A DNA stretch of 64,000 nucleotides from positions 20,087,201 to 20,151,200 of the forward strand of contig NC_092670.1 of the NCBI RefSeq assembly GCF_964355755.1, written 5' to 3'. The position numbers and the translations under genes are program-made. Each line of letters begins with the position of its first letter. Position 1 is the stretch's first letter. This document shows positions 13,201-26,480 of the stretch, one piece after another. The stretch is from Antedon mediterranea (Eukaryota > Echinodermata > Crinoidea > Comatulida > Antedonidae). The notes under the pieces were generated by a model. The model worked only from the letters and a program-made list of their open reading frames with translations, had not been told where the DNA came from and ran no database searches.

Positions 13201-16200
13201 CTTTCACGTTTAACTGGATTGAAGTCACTAATAATTAATTTTAATAGGTTATTAGTGTCACTATGACATGACCGAGTATAATCCCTCGGGGCTTGGATAT
13301 GAAATTTGGGGAAAGTTTTGAGGGTGGAATTATACTTGGACTGCATTGACAATGGAATTTCCCAAATGTGGTAGTCATATTCCCAAATGTGGTAGTGATA
13401 TGACATCATCATGTCCATATATGAGCACATCACATGTTTTTGTCACAAAAACTTTGATATTGTAGACAGAGCTTTAGATTTCAATAAAATACTTACGCAT
13501 ATCTAATGAGTGAGATTATCTTGTAGATGATAACACATCACCCAAAAAGTTAACCAAATGAGTACCTACCACCATGTCTGTGCACAATTTAGCAACAAAC
13601 CGCAAGTCACGCTTAATTCTCTACAATACATTCCTCAAAGCAATGCATTCGTTTAAATGTTTAAATAGTTACCTTATTATCGGTGAGATCTGAACTGTCA
13701 AAAGATGTGATTGAAGGGCTTCTGTTGTTGAATGGGGGTGATGGCGGCGATAACAACTGCAAAGTTTCAGAAAATTCTACAGAAAAAAAAAGAGAACGAA
13801 CTATATTAATACATTTTTATCATTGTTATTAGTTGTTTGGGCATATTTATTAAATTCAATTCAAAATTGATTCCGGATTTTACAGTACAAACAATAACAC
13901 ATACATCACACATGCTAGACCAGGGAGGCTCACTTTCGATGGGACGTCTCTTATAACATAGAGGTTCATTGTAATACAGTATCTCTATGCTTATAAAATG
14001 TCTTGAAGATTGGGATTATTTTGCCGCAAGAAGAACTTCACGAAATCATATAAGATTGGAACTTTGGAAATCAAATGGTACAAATACGTTTTGGAAGTAA
14101 CTATCTTTGTCACCACTGTGGTAGTACTTTACAGTAATATTATTAAGATTGATAACATAATGTTGGATTATATTGAATTGCTACAATCTATTTCATTTCT
14201 TTTTTCTTTTTTTTATTTCAAATCTGACTCAATACAAACATTAGATAAATGATTCTTTTATTTTAATTGAATTGCCTTATATTGTAGTTAGATTGCCGTT
14301 TTAGATTGTCATGACATTATGAGTGACAATTATTAGAACACGACAGGTGACACCTTTGACAAGTGACACATGGCAATCAAAAAGTAAAATGAAACAATAA
14401 AATTGAATTGAAAAAAAAATTTTGGTAAAAAAAAGTTTTATTGATTGCGTCATATTATTTTAGATGACTATCAAATAAAATATTTACGTTTCAAATGTTG
14501 TTATAGTATAATATTCGGAACGACATGAATACACAAAAACTAAAGTAAAAGTGACAAAATCTTGTGCTCTTATGATTCTGCAAAGACAGAAGTCTACACT
14601 ATCAAACTTTATGTGATTTTTGAACATGATGATGTCATATCACTACCACATTTGGGTACATTACACATGTTTTTTTTTTTCAAACTAGTTTGATAGTGTA
14701 GACAGAGCTACATCAAAATGTTTAATATTCAATGAAAGAAAATATTTAGTGAATTTTTATAAGTTTAATTAAAACTATTTTTTGTTGAGATAGTGTTAGT
14801 TGTTTAGAATTAAGCGCTGTCTGCACTGTGCCCGAACATGGTAGTGATATGCCCAAATATGGTAGTGATATGACCTCATCATGTAGATATATGGGCACAT
14901 CACATTGTCATATTAAGTTTGATAGTGTAGACCGGCGGCGGTGTAGACAGAGCTTTAGGTTCAGAGGGTCCTACAGTGAAGTGAGAGGTGGTCTTTAATT
15001 AGAATGTGTCTTGACTCTTTACTATATGTTATTAATATGGTTTTATTTTATACCTGAATTAGAAACAGTGATTGGTGGCGTTTTCATGATTAAACTTGAT
15101 GAATCTGTCTGTGGCTAAAAAAAAAGAAAATAAATATTTTACTAGAACAATCAAATGCAAAACAATTAATAGATTTATTTATGATGAAAGATACAATTAA
15201 CATATATAATCCTTAAATTATGAAATCAAATAAAAGTCACAGAATTAAAAACATATGATGCAAAAGAATATTTTAAGGAATAATTTATAAAATATTAAGG
15301 ATCTAAATGATTATTCTGTAATCTGAAAAAGGGTTGAGCAGTTTTTGTGCATAATTGTTCTTCTTCCAAATTCTATAAACTTAAATTTGTCATCGCGGAA
15401 ATAGTTTTATAATGGAGTTAACAAGTTCTTTTCTACTTAAGAAGCAAATATGTTTATCTATGATAACGTCTAATGAAGATGATGCGTCATCAATAGATGA
15501 AGTTAAAAGTATTATCATAAAATATTGTTATAGTTCTGTGAAAAAATTAACACAAGAAGAAACATCAACAAAATTAGTCCGAATTAATTAGTACATATCA
15601 TAAATTATGAAATATTATACCTAAAAAAATTTCTCTCTCCCTCATCCAAACATTTTTGCTAGGTACCTGGATATAGGTGGAATTACCAATTGGGACCTAA
15701 TTACATTTCTGATAGCAAACTATTTTCAAAATACCAGGTCAGCATATATCATTATCAAGGTCTTGTTTTTATGAGTCAGGTTTTAAAGGTTGATTCACAC
15801 GTACAAAGATCCAACTAATTGTAACATTTAACATAAACTCTTATAAGGATGCAGGTTTATGAATGTACATCCGTGTAAAACTCTTGAGAAATCAATGTTT
15901 TAGTTCTTGAGAAATACAACTTTGCTGAAGCTCCTTACAGAAGGTGTACAGAACTTTGGAAATTTAAGCTGAAATACAAGAACCACCAGGTTTTGTACAC
16001 CCTAAAGGAACAAGTTCTTTCAAACAATTATTTCTAAGTTTTCACTGAAAAGACTGTTATAGATTGCATTGTTTTGGTTAAGAACCTATGTTTTATCCAA
16101 CTGCTTTTTAACCAATCTAGCCACAACCATAAAATCCCAACTGCGTAAGATTTTATGATTAAAATGAAATGGAAAAAATCATTTTGACATATAACCATAG

Positions 16201-19200
16201 ACAGACAGGCAAACAGACAGACTATACAGTCTTTAGGTTATGACACATTACCATTATTCTCAATCCATATTTCTTGGATAAAGTTGTGATGACTACTGTA
16301 CTTTCTCTTTCACTTGTAAATTAACATACTTACGAAACAGGGGGCATTCATTCAAGTGAATTTACGTGCTATTTCACAAGAAAATTCAATGATTTCTAGC
16401 CAAAACATCATCATGAAATTTGTTTATCAAAACTTAGAGATTTCTGAAGAATTTAAAAGAACAGAAATGTATGTCTATTATAAGATAATGTTTCTAATAG
16501 AAATTTTTCAATGGATAAACTTCAATGAGAAGTCATGAAAAGTATGTCAGATTGCTTAAACCTTAGAATGACAGTGACAGAAGAATCGAGGGACAACTAT
16601 TAAGAAAAACATAGTTTAAATATGCAATTAATGACTCAGTAATTCACTTAATGTTCAAATATTGATAAGGTCAGACTTGAGAATTCCCTTAGGGATTTCT
16701 CGAGGGGTATACAGCGAGATCTACCTGAACAAATTACATGTTAAATGGTGTTAGTCAGCCAGATGTTATTGAATTTGATTTGTGAATCGGGGTAGAGGAA
16801 GGGTGTGTGTCGAGAATATCATGTCGCAAAAATATCCATAGTGATTTCAACGATTATATAAAGATATGATATCAGACATGGATGTTGGGAATGTAAACCA
16901 GGGATTAAATACATTTTACAAATTACAAGTGAGTCAAACTTTAGAAAGGTTTTGTCAAGGGGTGAAATACGTTCTTTCTGAAGAGTCAATGTACTATATT
17001 TTGTCATGGAAAGGTTGTTATGAAGAGACTATTTTGAGTGCATAAGCCCTAAGTTACCTAAATTTAGTTATGGTTCAAGGAAAATTTTCCGGAACTTAAA
17101 AACTAATAACATCAAAAGTTTGCAAGTATTGTACAGTAACAAAATAACATGTACCTTCTCACTTTGTATGCAACAAGACATGCTCAGCTGTATATTTTTA
17201 ATAATAACCTATTTTGGGTTAAAAGGTATGACCCATGACCAATACCGGATATATTATTATAGGTGATTTAATGTTTTACCTACAAATACATGCAGATTTT
17301 AAATGTCATTGCAGGTTGAATTCTATAGCAGACTACAAATATCTTGGAAACGCTTTTAGTGTTGATTATCTTTAGGAAAATATTTAGGCAATAAAATAGT
17401 CACATTGATTGCAAACAATAAATGAGTAAAAAGGCACAAAAAAACAACTTTCTTTGAAAATACGATATCATTTTACCACAAAATGGTACGGTACCAGTTT
17501 CATGGTAAATTAGGTTTTCATACTGGAAGTCAATAAATTACAAGTACTACTGTCATCTTTAATGTAATTATGATTTTTGCTATATTATCATATTTGTATA
17601 TCATTTGTCATGATCAACAAATTAAAACATGGTACCATAAAAGTAACAAGGACATCTAGTGTCATCTTTAATGTAATTCTAATTTTTGCTAGGCTATCAT
17701 AATATCTTTGTCATAATCAACAAATTAAAACATGGTACCATAAAAGTAACAAGGACATCTAGGGTGAATGGCTTTAAATGCCAAATCTTGTTAACAACAA
17801 TGCCAGGCTAAAAAACCCAATCAAAATCTGTAAGCCGCCATTCCATCGACGACAAAACTAATTACAATCTCTCTAAGAACGACACCTAGATTTTAAGCTG
17901 TCCCATTTCATTACAATGTACGTCAATAAACTTGACTTCTTTTCCAAGTCACTTAATTTATAAACATATTTATCTTGACATCTTCCTTATAATAGTTATC
18001 CAAAATTATTATGACACATGTTACAAGGCCTTTCTGTGTATTTTTAATATTGAGAAATTATAGAGTGGAATCTATATTAAGAGGACAAGTGACCCTTTAA
18101 TAGGAATATCTCCTTGATAGAGAAATCTACTGAATAGGTTGGCCTTGTTTCAATTGTTCAAACTATAAGTGTTCCCTTAATAGGTGCTGATAAATAGGGA
18201 TGCAAGATGGCATTTTACTGTATATTACAATTATTATTTAACTGTAATATTAATTGTGTAATACTATAGCATATACACTTGTGTTCTATGAAAAAAAAAA
18301 AATGTTTATGATTAACTTGGTTTTTCTGAAATTTCTTAAACATCCCATCTGTCTATAGACAACTTTATACAGGCAGTACAGTACAGAAAAACTTACTTAA
18401 CATTACAAATTTCAGTTAACATGTAGGGGCAATCGCTTAAAATATTTGTTTTCTGATAATCTAACTCCTTTGCATGTCATTAAAAAGATTACCAATACAA
18501 ACACTTGCAGTTCTATATGTCAACAGTTCACATTCCTATACCAAAACCAGATGAAACATTGATTTTGATGCTAGATAGATGTGATGGCGATCAGTTATCG
18601 TAGGCCGGCAAACGTTGTGTTGCTATCAAGCAGGAAACACGTTAACAGATGAGCCTACGTCAGCTGGGTTTGTGGTGTTGAAAAAGCATCATGTGGAGGA
18701 TGCTGAGAGAGCCTTGTATATCAACACATCTTAAGCAATAAGCTTTCAGTATTTATAGATTCTTTAAGACCTTTGAACAATCCAGTTTAACGCATTCCAA
18801 TAACTCTTAACTTCTATCAAAACTAAAGCATCTCAAACAATCTCACATGGATAAATAGAATTTTACCGAGATAAATTTATCAAAATTATCAATCAAGTAT
18901 GTAACGATTGAAAAGGCTATCTACTATTAAAACAAAAGACGCACAAAAATGAAAAAAAAAATTTGTAGGAAATGTTATCAGGTTTCAATTAAAAAATTTT
19001 TTTTAAATTAATTTTAAGACAAATCATTAATTTCGGACTATATGTTTGTCTCCCTATCAAGGAGAATGTGTCTGTGGCGCCAGGAGTTTGTTGTTCTTGC
19101 TCTCAGTTTAACGCCCAGGTCGCGACGCAACAGGTTGACATAAATTTCCAATTCTAAAAATATTTATCTCAAGAATAAATGTGTTTTATGTTTCCAAATT

Positions 19201-21608
19201 ATAAGCTTTACTATTTATCTTGTATTCAAATCTTTCATATAGCCAAACCTAAAAAGTATTCAGTATCGTTTTGGATGTAATATTTAATTAATAATTTAAA
19301 AAAATATAATTCATTCTGTTTCTAATTAACTATATGTCCAGACGCAAAAAAATAAGTCTTAAACCCATTTATTGTATGTTGTAACATTGAATACATTAGG
19401 AAATTGTTTTTGGCAGGATAAAATTCATCTTGGCACAGAACAAACTGCTTTGAGCATAACAAATTTAAATTTCAAGTGGGCTACAAAAATAAGTTTGAAT
19501 AAATAATATTATAAATTAACTACTGAAAAACATAATGCAATACACACATTTATAACAATACATCTTGTAATAAATACTGAAAAACATAATGCAATACACA
19601 CATTAATATTAAATCTATAAACTCAACGGACATTTCAATAGTTAGCCATTTTAAAATACATGTCAATGTCCATTAAAAGAGAGCCAGAATTTGGCTAACT
19701 GATGCAGAAACTAGAAAACTTTCCCGATCTTCTAACTTGCCACCAACTCGCAGCGATTTTAAGATACATGTCAATGTCCATTAAAAGAGAGCCAGAATTT
19801 GGCTAACCGATGCAGAAACTAGAAAACTTTCCCGATCCTCTAACTTTCCACCACCTCTGCAGCATTCACACCAATCAGAAATTCCAACTACGGAAACCAT
19901 TCAATGAGTGATTTGAATGTATCAAGGAACTACTGGGAATCATTCCCAGATCTCTGGAGGGAAGCTTGTCAGCTACAAAATCCCAAGGGATAATAATGTA
20001 CTCCCTCGGTGATTGATGCAACACAGACAGCTGCATCTTTCAAAACTGGTAGCATCACAGATACTCACAATTTTTTTCTTCTTTTCAAAATGTTACATAG
20101 AATACTAATAAAATAATATCATCTTGGTGTAGACTATCTAATTTTAAATTTATATTTTCAATAATATTTATTTTTTGTTTATTTAAAGGCAACATAACTG
20201 TCACAACAGTTTACCGGTTTTAATAATAATAACTTTTATTTATTATAAATAACTTTATTTTAAAATGCCATAGCATATTTTTTCAAGCATTTTGAAAAAC
20301 TTAAAAAGTTACATTTTGCCATCAGAAAACATATATAATATTCTTTGTTAAATGTCAGTAAAAATACAGTACTGTGTATTTTTTATTTTAGCACGGCTAA
20401 ATTGTTAGTTACACTAGAACGTGAATGCTATCAACAAAATATTATTAGGCTTATTTTCCTCAAACAATTTGCTATTATCCTCAATTTAGTTTTATCCAAT
20501 CAAACTCTAAACAATAAAATACAAACGTTTTAAAAGATCCCTAGAAATTAGTCACAGCAGGAAAAACTGAATTGAAACACAAGAAATAACATTTGGTTTG
20601 TTAAATAACAATTTCACACTTTCCAGCTAGCATAAAATAAGTTAATCCAGTAACAACGAATTTATAGCAAACAAAAACAATATGAAAAAATAAAATGCAT
20701 TTTGATCTATTCTTATGTACAAAAAACAGTGACGTTTTACAGCTTTACAAAAACATTAAATGTTCACATAGCGATTTATTAAACACTAGAAAAGTAATAT
20801 TTGCTTCATGTACAGAAACAAGAAAAAAGGAAAAGTTGAGAATGTCTTTTAGTGCTTTTAAAAAATAAAAATGTAAAACAAGGAAATACTGTAATTAATA
20901 ATCATGATTACTATGTAATCATAATTAAATAAATTAACTTAACTTTCCTTAATAACTGTTAAGCCTGTTTAATTCAAGTCTTCCTTATTATAGTGCATAA
21001 TGCATTGTTTCCCAGATGATGTAACAGGGATTATATGTGGGTATTTTAGGCTATCATTGGATCATCAGTCTACAGATTTTCCCACCATTTAACAGACAAA
21101 TATTACATAATAACTTTGAGTTTATTTACAGGCTACACAACATCCTTTTAAATCAGCACTCATTACTGTAATGAAGCTTTTATATATTAAAATTGACTAC
21201 TGTTTAGCTATTATCCTGATACACACACTGTACATGTATAGAAAACATGACAAATTAATACTACTAGAAAAAGACTATTTTGTGGATATTTTATAACCAT
21301 TTGTAACTGAAAATATGATGCAACAAAACTCATCAAATTAAACTCTTTTACTTGTGTGCATTTAGTGTATAGTTTTTTATATTGTACAAAATACAAACTA
21401 TATTGTTTTTATAAATACTGTGGAATTAGCACATTCAATTACTCACCTAATCAAGAAAAATCAAAACGAAGCAATAATACAGTATAGGCTAACATTAGTA
21501 AGTAATGCAGTAAACATTTATAAATATATAGACATGTCTTACCGAAATGGATCCATTGTTCATACTCCCGTTAGCGGAGTCCGCATCAATGTCTCTACTT
21601 GAAGCCAT
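7285..21608 (-). CDS. TRAF7: TRAF7, N-terminal half (5 coding exons, 3' part not in window)
   Basis: TRAF7 is a cytoplasmic RING E3 ubiquitin ligase with a TRAF-type zinc-finger region, coiled coil and seven WD40 repeats, linked to MEKK3 signalling. Minus-strand exons, in order: 21608-21543, 15114-15054, 13776-13673, 11603-11511 and 7380-7285. All have AG acceptors and GT donors, with phases that chain without a stop, giving 140 residues. The start [11 protein letters not shown] is the first ATG after a likely UTR acceptor. Residues 24-105 are Ser/Pro-rich and low in complexity (e.g. [15 protein letters not shown]), as in the N-terminus of vertebrate TRAF7. The last exon encodes [19 protein letters not shown] followed by [10 protein letters not shown], closely matching my recall of the TRAF7 RING start (EPLVFAEQPS..KDPVITTCG). 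The exon ends just before the expected His-Thr-Phe-Cys of the RING. No continuation was found in 1-7284, so the next intron is probably over 7.2 kb. The family call rests on the last two exons; exons 2-3 rest on splice signals and phase. Confidence 0.85.
8372..8413 (-). CDS. Possible alternative first coding exon of TRAF7
   Basis: On the minus strand an ATG at 8413 opens 14 codons ([14 protein letters not shown]) and ends exactly at a consensus donor, GAA|GTAAGT. The phase is 0, as needed to join the RING exon at 7380. The predicted product would begin [24 protein letters not shown], skipping the Ser/Pro-rich N-terminus. The upstream side (about 8414-8530) is richer in CG than its surroundings, as expected of a promoter. 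There is no transcript evidence, and a 14-codon ORF could be chance; the coincidence of donor, phase and position is the argument. Confidence 0.4.
8414..11510. other. TRAF7 intron with dispersed repeats
   Basis: No coding exon is supported, apart from the alternative exon ending here. A 67-codon plus-strand ORF (8545-8748) lies in a slightly CG-richer patch with no recognisable domain. Two related segments (9590-9720 and 9890-9930 with 10230-10310) share CCTATGAGTACAAGTCATA- and GCCATCTATAACCATGTTA-like strings, so they are copies of one unnamed interspersed repeat. Degenerate B-box-like strings at 10914-10927 and 11333-11346 (minus strand) suggest SINE remnants. Confidence 0.45.
11650..11740. 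repeat. Dispersed GGGGACAC repeat, fragment 1
   Basis: CTCCTATTAAGGGGACACAT, GGGACCTAATAAAGTGTCCC and CCTGAATAGGGGTG. Related fragments occur near 1545, 18060, 24500, 26290 and 27540. The same kind of CTCTNTTAAGGG unit builds the foldback element at 32.2-33.1 kb. Confidence 0.7.
13350..13477. mobile_element. MITE copy 1 (partial, right end)
   Basis: This copy has two CCCAAATGTGGTAGT units, ATGACATCATCATGTCCATAT, and the terminal TTGTAGACAGAGCTTTA. It belongs to the family with termini TTAAAGCTCTGTCTACACTA / TAGTGTAGACAGAGCTTTAA. The left terminus is missing. Confidence 0.85.
14583..14709. mobile_element. MITE copy 2
   Basis: Left end GTCTACACTATCAAACTTTA; the middle is the reverse complement of the GGTAGTGATATG core; right end TTTGATAGTGTAGACAGAGC. 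The termini are inverted repeats. Confidence 0.9.
14811..14957. mobile_element. MITE copy 3
   Basis: It has two AACATGGTAGTGATATGCCC-like units and the right TIR. A GTGTAGAC segment is doubled around an inserted CGGCGGC at 14930-14945. It lies 100 bp from copy 2. Confidence 0.85.
17552..17765. repeat. Two-copy tandem duplication, about 105 bp per unit
   Basis: Both halves begin gtcatctttaatgtaatt and end accataaaagtaacaaggac followed by atctag. The first copy has a small extra stretch in its middle. The copies are similar enough to be a fairly recent local duplication. Confidence 0.9.
18055..18215. repeat. Dispersed GGGGACAC repeat, fragment 2
   Basis: A degenerate copy: TATTAAGAGGACAAGTGACC, then TTTAATAGGAATATCTCCTT and CCCTTAATAGGTGCTG. 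Confidence 0.6.
19522..19605. repeat. Short tandem duplication
   Basis: The string actgaaaaacataatgcaat, followed by acacacatt, occurs twice about 50 bases apart. Confidence 0.85.
19650..19858. repeat. Two-copy tandem duplication, about 107 bp per unit
   Basis: Each copy runs from ttttaa[ag]atacatgtcaatg through aattTGGCTAAC and ctagaaaactttcccgatc to ctaacttNccaccanctc. There are only a few differences between copies. Confidence 0.92.
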
Positions 21609-21624
21609 ATTGTTCGACAAAGGT
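21609..21624 (-). other. TRAF7: 5' UTR part of TRAF7 exon 2
   Basis: A pyrimidine-rich tract ending in cttcgtcag (minus strand) lies just upstream of the start codon and makes a good acceptor at 21624. The ATG exon therefore appears to be the second exon, with only 16 bases of UTR. The first, non-coding exon must lie at higher coordinates. Confidence 0.5.
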
Positions 21625-22600
21625 CTGACGAAGAAAAAAAAAATTAATTAATTTATTACTGCTATAAATAAATCTATTATAAATAATAGAACACATTTAT
21701 TAAATTAAAATCATAAAAGGTGTCATTCAAAAAAAGGAAATACAATAAATGTCAATAATATTGTGTAATTAGAATATCTGTACAGTAAGTTTCATGGAAA
21801 ATGGCACCTAGGAAAAGAAAGAATTTAATGTTGTTATATTAGAACAACATATTGGAAACACAGCTGTTTTTAGTCTTCAGCTTTAGAACATTTAAAAAAA
21901 GTTATGTTTTTATTCTCAGTTTCAGTAGACAAAAAACCCACACTTAAAAAGGTTGTTAAACTTTCCTTTGATTTGATCAACTTAGAAATATCTTCCATAT
22001 AAATATCATCAATCCATATGATATATTATTTTTCTTGGTAAGCAAAACCATACAAACATATATTTTGGCATTATATACTGTATGATAATATGTACTGGGA
22101 GTTTAAACTTAGTTAAGAAAGTACAGAAAGTATTTTCAGGCTTGGTGCATTGTAGTTATTATTCATGGTGTTTTGGAAAAATTCAAAGGCAGGCAAAGAA
22201 TGTTGACCACTTCAAGACTAAGTTAAAATGCAAATTTAATTCTTAACTGATATTTTTTTTAAACATCTGATCCATAATGAAGAGAAAAAAATAGCCGCAG
22301 TGTCACGATGATTCAAACAGTGAAACAATACAGAGCGTTCTTTCAGTAGTTGAAGTTCGTAATTGTAGGAGGCAAAGAAAATGTAATTTGTTCTTAGAAA
22401 CCACACCACATCATATTCATGACACAGCTGGTATGAACAACTTTACAGGTCAAGGTCAAATATGATAATTACGATATAATTAATTTTGTTAATCAACTAC
22501 TCACAATTCCCGTTAAATAGAAGTTTAAACTGTGACCTAGTAAAGTAAAAAACATATTTAATTGACCTATTGCAGTAGAAAACTTATTTTCTAGCCCTAC

Positions 22601-22850
22601 CTGTACGAGTTTCGATGATACCAACCAAATCCATACCGATATAACTTCCCCATTATAATGTCTCTTCTTTGTGTGTCAAATTCTTGTTTTCAAATAACAC
22701 ATAACAAGGATTTAACTCAAATACTGCCCTCACGCGACAGGAAACGTTCATCAGTCTCGTGCTTGCTAACTCGATGTTGATGATTAGCGCGATTACAGAG
22801 TGGAGGAAATATTGTTGGAAATTGGGAAAATTAGCCAAGAACAAAACGTT
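22601..22850 (-). other. Possible TRAF7 5' UTR exon and promoter region
   Basis: Reading the minus strand, a donor-like gtacag|gtagggc ends an exon at 22601. The sequence above it (to about 22850) is less AT-rich, with several CG pairs. Its position 1 kb upstream of the TRAF7 ATG exon suits the non-coding first exon. The transcription start cannot be fixed from sequence, and the upper boundary given is only approximate. Confidence 0.3.
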
Positions 22851-24499
22851 AACTTAAAGTACACTTGTAATGTAGTGGAACTTGTTGGATAATTGTTTTA
22901 ATTTAGTATTAATATTCACCATCAAAACTTGTGGAAAAGTCCTTTATGAATTTAATGAATTAAGATATTAGAACTAAATATTTTATATTTGCAATATTAT
23001 GTTTCAAAATGCAGATTTCAGAGGGGTAAATTTTTCAGTGAACATTCAATTGTTATTGTAATCTGTGAGTGAATATTTATAAAAACTATTCAAAAACATG
23101 TTTTTAATGCTAATATTAAAAATATGTATGAAAGGTTCAATTTTAAATGTATTTTTGCCATATAAATAATATGAAGCCAGTGGTCATTAAAATGTTCTTA
23201 AGACCTAATGGACAATATAAATACGCATTGAACTATTGGTAGTCTAAAAGTGCTGATGATTACCTCGATATACAGTAGGTTGGGTTTGACAAACGCATCT
23301 CCCGGACAATACCAGAGTCTTAGTGGGGTATTAAAAAATGTTCTCCCCTCAGAGGGAAAAGGCCTAAGTTGGTTATATCCATGTAAGCTAGGCATAACAT
23401 AAAGAAATATAAGTATTGAAGAAAAAAAAAGAATTACCCAGGAATTGTCAAATTGGACAAACTGTGCCTGTAGAAAACACTGTCATGATCGTCTCTGTCC
23501 ATACCATACTTTGTATAGTAGGTCATACTAGTAGGTTACCACAGTATCTCAAGTGTTTACTATAAAAATACAGCAATGTACAGTACCAGCAGATAAGCCT
23601 GTTGGACCTAGAATGGAGAATGTACTATTCCAAGTACGTTAGGTAAAATCGTTGCTTATACTTAAGTTAGTACATATGTATCTCTTTTGTTTGTCGTCTT
23701 TTCTGTACGCAGTAGGTGAATCCGCAGTTCTTATACTGTAGTTTGTAAAACTCCACAAATAAAATGTAACTCCCTTTTGTGGTCTTTCCTATAAACAGTA
23801 CAGTAGTAAACCTGTTCCAGATTTCAGTTCTATCTACTGTATACTGTACAACAAATGGTGGCTCTTCTGGTGTTCTTCCTCTTAACCTTCCCTTTAGCTT
23901 ATAAAATAGAAAATTCTTTGATACTAGTACTATTACTACTAACTGCACTTCTTGAAATGTTCCCTCTTTGACTCTCGCTCAATTGGCCACAAAACAGATA
24001 TTACTAAAAACTACGCAGTAAATTCCACATTTTGGTCTGAATCGTGCACAACTAAATCTGCATCAGATTCTAAAAGTAAATTTCAACACGTCCTATGTAA
24101 ACATATTCTCACTATACAAACTGACGTTCATTGATGATTTAGATAGAAGGTTTAGATGATATTGCAAATGGTACAATTATATCAATACTAATCATTCAGG
24201 TGTGACCGAATTTCAGCGAATTGCAGTATGGTACGATCACAATTCTATTGTGCATTAAAGCATGGCACTGAGTGGTATTATTGTACAATATTGTAGAAGA
24301 ATGAACTTGTTATTGAATAATTTTAAAGGCTGGTCATATATAATACATAAAATTGGATAACAATACACATTTGTGAACCTTCAATAACCTGGAAGATTGA
24401 AGGATAAACTAGCTATTGTTAGAAAAGATTGGCTTAAAAAGTGAGGTCACCTTATACTGCATAACACTAGTACGAGTAGCTGAAAGGTATACAATAACA

Positions 24500-24640
24500 T
24501 TTTTATGAAAGGGACACCTTCAGGACCCAATAAAATGTCCCCTGAATAGAGCTTGGCTATAGTGTTAAAGCATATATTGCCCCTTATTCGTTTTGCAAGA
24601 AAATGTCCTAAAAAAGGTTGTCCAAACAAGAGGTTTCTAT
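24500..24640. repeat. Dispersed GGGGACAC repeat, fragment 3
   Basis: AAAGGGACACCTTCAGGACC, AATAAAATGTCCCCTGAATA and CAAGAAAATGTCC. Confidence 0.6.
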
Positions 24641-26284
24641 TAGATGAACCGTTCTGCAAAGATTAACATTTTTTTTATTTTTCTTTGACACATCTAGAGA
24701 GCCTTTCAGACAGAGCTGTCTGGTGGCATCATTGCTATTCAGAATGGCAGACTTCTGTGAGAAGGTTAACAAACTATCAACCCTACTACTCACTTTGTTT
24801 CAATTTCAGGAATCAATCAATTGGAATATAGTGAACATTGGTAAAATTAATAAGCATGTGTCTTCAATACATAATGTGGTCTCATACTTAAATTAGTTCT
24901 TTCAATATCAATTTCATGGCAGTAGTTTCGTGTGACAAAAGCTATCTGAATTATAAAAATAATTAATGATGTTGAGTAAACAAATTAACATCATATGCAG
25001 TAGTTTTTGACTGTAGTTATACAGTCACGGTAGTCAATTCCAATAACAAGTCATTTGAATATACAGTTTATAAACACTACCTTGACCATACCAAATTTAA
25101 TTCTAAGTGTGTTTAAACAAACTAACGAAAACGAATGTTGAAATTGGCACCTGTTAGCAAATAGGATATCAATTTATTCATCAAAAACATTAAATTTATT
25201 TTAATCATTTTTACATGTTTTAAGTTTATTGGCAGAATAATTGTAACATGCATTTATTTCCTATCAAATGAGAAGTTCATGCTATACAGCTAACAAAACA
25301 AATGAAGTTAATCACGAAAAAAGAATTAAGTTTCTGTTGATGTTATTCTACATTAATTGTGTGGTACTTGTGTGTCGGTGTCCTGTATTATAAAAGGTCA
25401 AGTTCAAGTTCATTTACAAATTTATTATCATAGCTTCTTTATTTATTAAATGACAAATATGGTGCGTTAAAATAAAACTAAAAAACACATACATCAAGTT
25501 ATAAAAAACAAATACATCATCTAACCATGGATGAATTAGACTAATTCCTCCATTATAGTAACTAACATTAACACTGAACAAAACTTACAAAAAAATTGTC
25601 AAAAAATTCACAAAGCAGAATTACTTACTTAAATTGAACCAGATGATGGTTGGTATGAATGGTAAGATGTACCGAGTAAGTACAATCAGGTAAATTTCAA
25701 TGCTCTACAATACGATATTCAATATCATGTTTCAAATGTACAGACTTTTGTTTAAGATATAAGCAATTGTAATAAAACGTATAGAAACAAATAATTGAGA
25801 AGGAAAAATTAAGGGTGAAATTTGAAAGGTCAATCCTAACCTTAAAAAGTACCAAATTGAAGATTGCCCTTTGGATTATTAAAGGAAATGTGCTAATTAT
25901 GATAAGGTAATTAAAGTGAATTAGGTAGAATTTGACACTCTGCTAACGTGCTGAGGAAAGTAATATTTTGGACATTTTAAACGAAAAAACAATTGGACAC
26001 TTGTTTGTGACCAATTTGCAAATAGTTGATCAGACAATAGAATAATGCTACTGCAGTTCCAATAAAAAAAAATTATACAATCTTATAGAATATTGATTGA
26101 TCGATTGATGTTTGGTCTATTATTTCAGTTATCTGCTAAGTTAATACTAATAGCCTATAGATAACCATCATAAGTTTGTATACCACAAACACGATGAAAT
26201 AACTATGTATGTGTATGTTTGGTTATTTTAAAGACGTTTGCACAATCTTAAAAAAGCTGTTACTATCTGTTATGTAGAAAAATA

Positions 26285-26480
26285 GAAACCTTCGTGGTCC
26301 AACAAAATGTCCCATTATAGAGGGTGTCCTTTGATTTGAATGTATGGTCTTGTATTAAAACTTTTATTGGCCTTCGTTCATTTCAGAAGTGTCCCTTTTA
26401 AATTGGATTTCATAAGAAGTGTCCCTTTATTAGGATGTCTCATGAACAGGAGTGTTCCATGAGTAGGTTTTTTTCCAAAG
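26285..26480. repeat. Dispersed GGGGACAC repeat, fragment 4
   Basis: CAACAAAATGTCCCATTATA, then repeated AAGTGTCCCTTTTA / AAGTGTCCCTTTATTAGG units. Confidence 0.6.

Larger units (their letters stand above)
15115..21542. other. TRAF7 intron with local tandem duplications
   Basis: No exon is supported here. It holds three two-copy tandem duplications (listed separately) and one dispersed GGGGACA-type repeat near 18060-18215. Patches at 18560-18720 and 19050-19140 are less AT-rich, without a recognisable ORF. Confidence 0.5.
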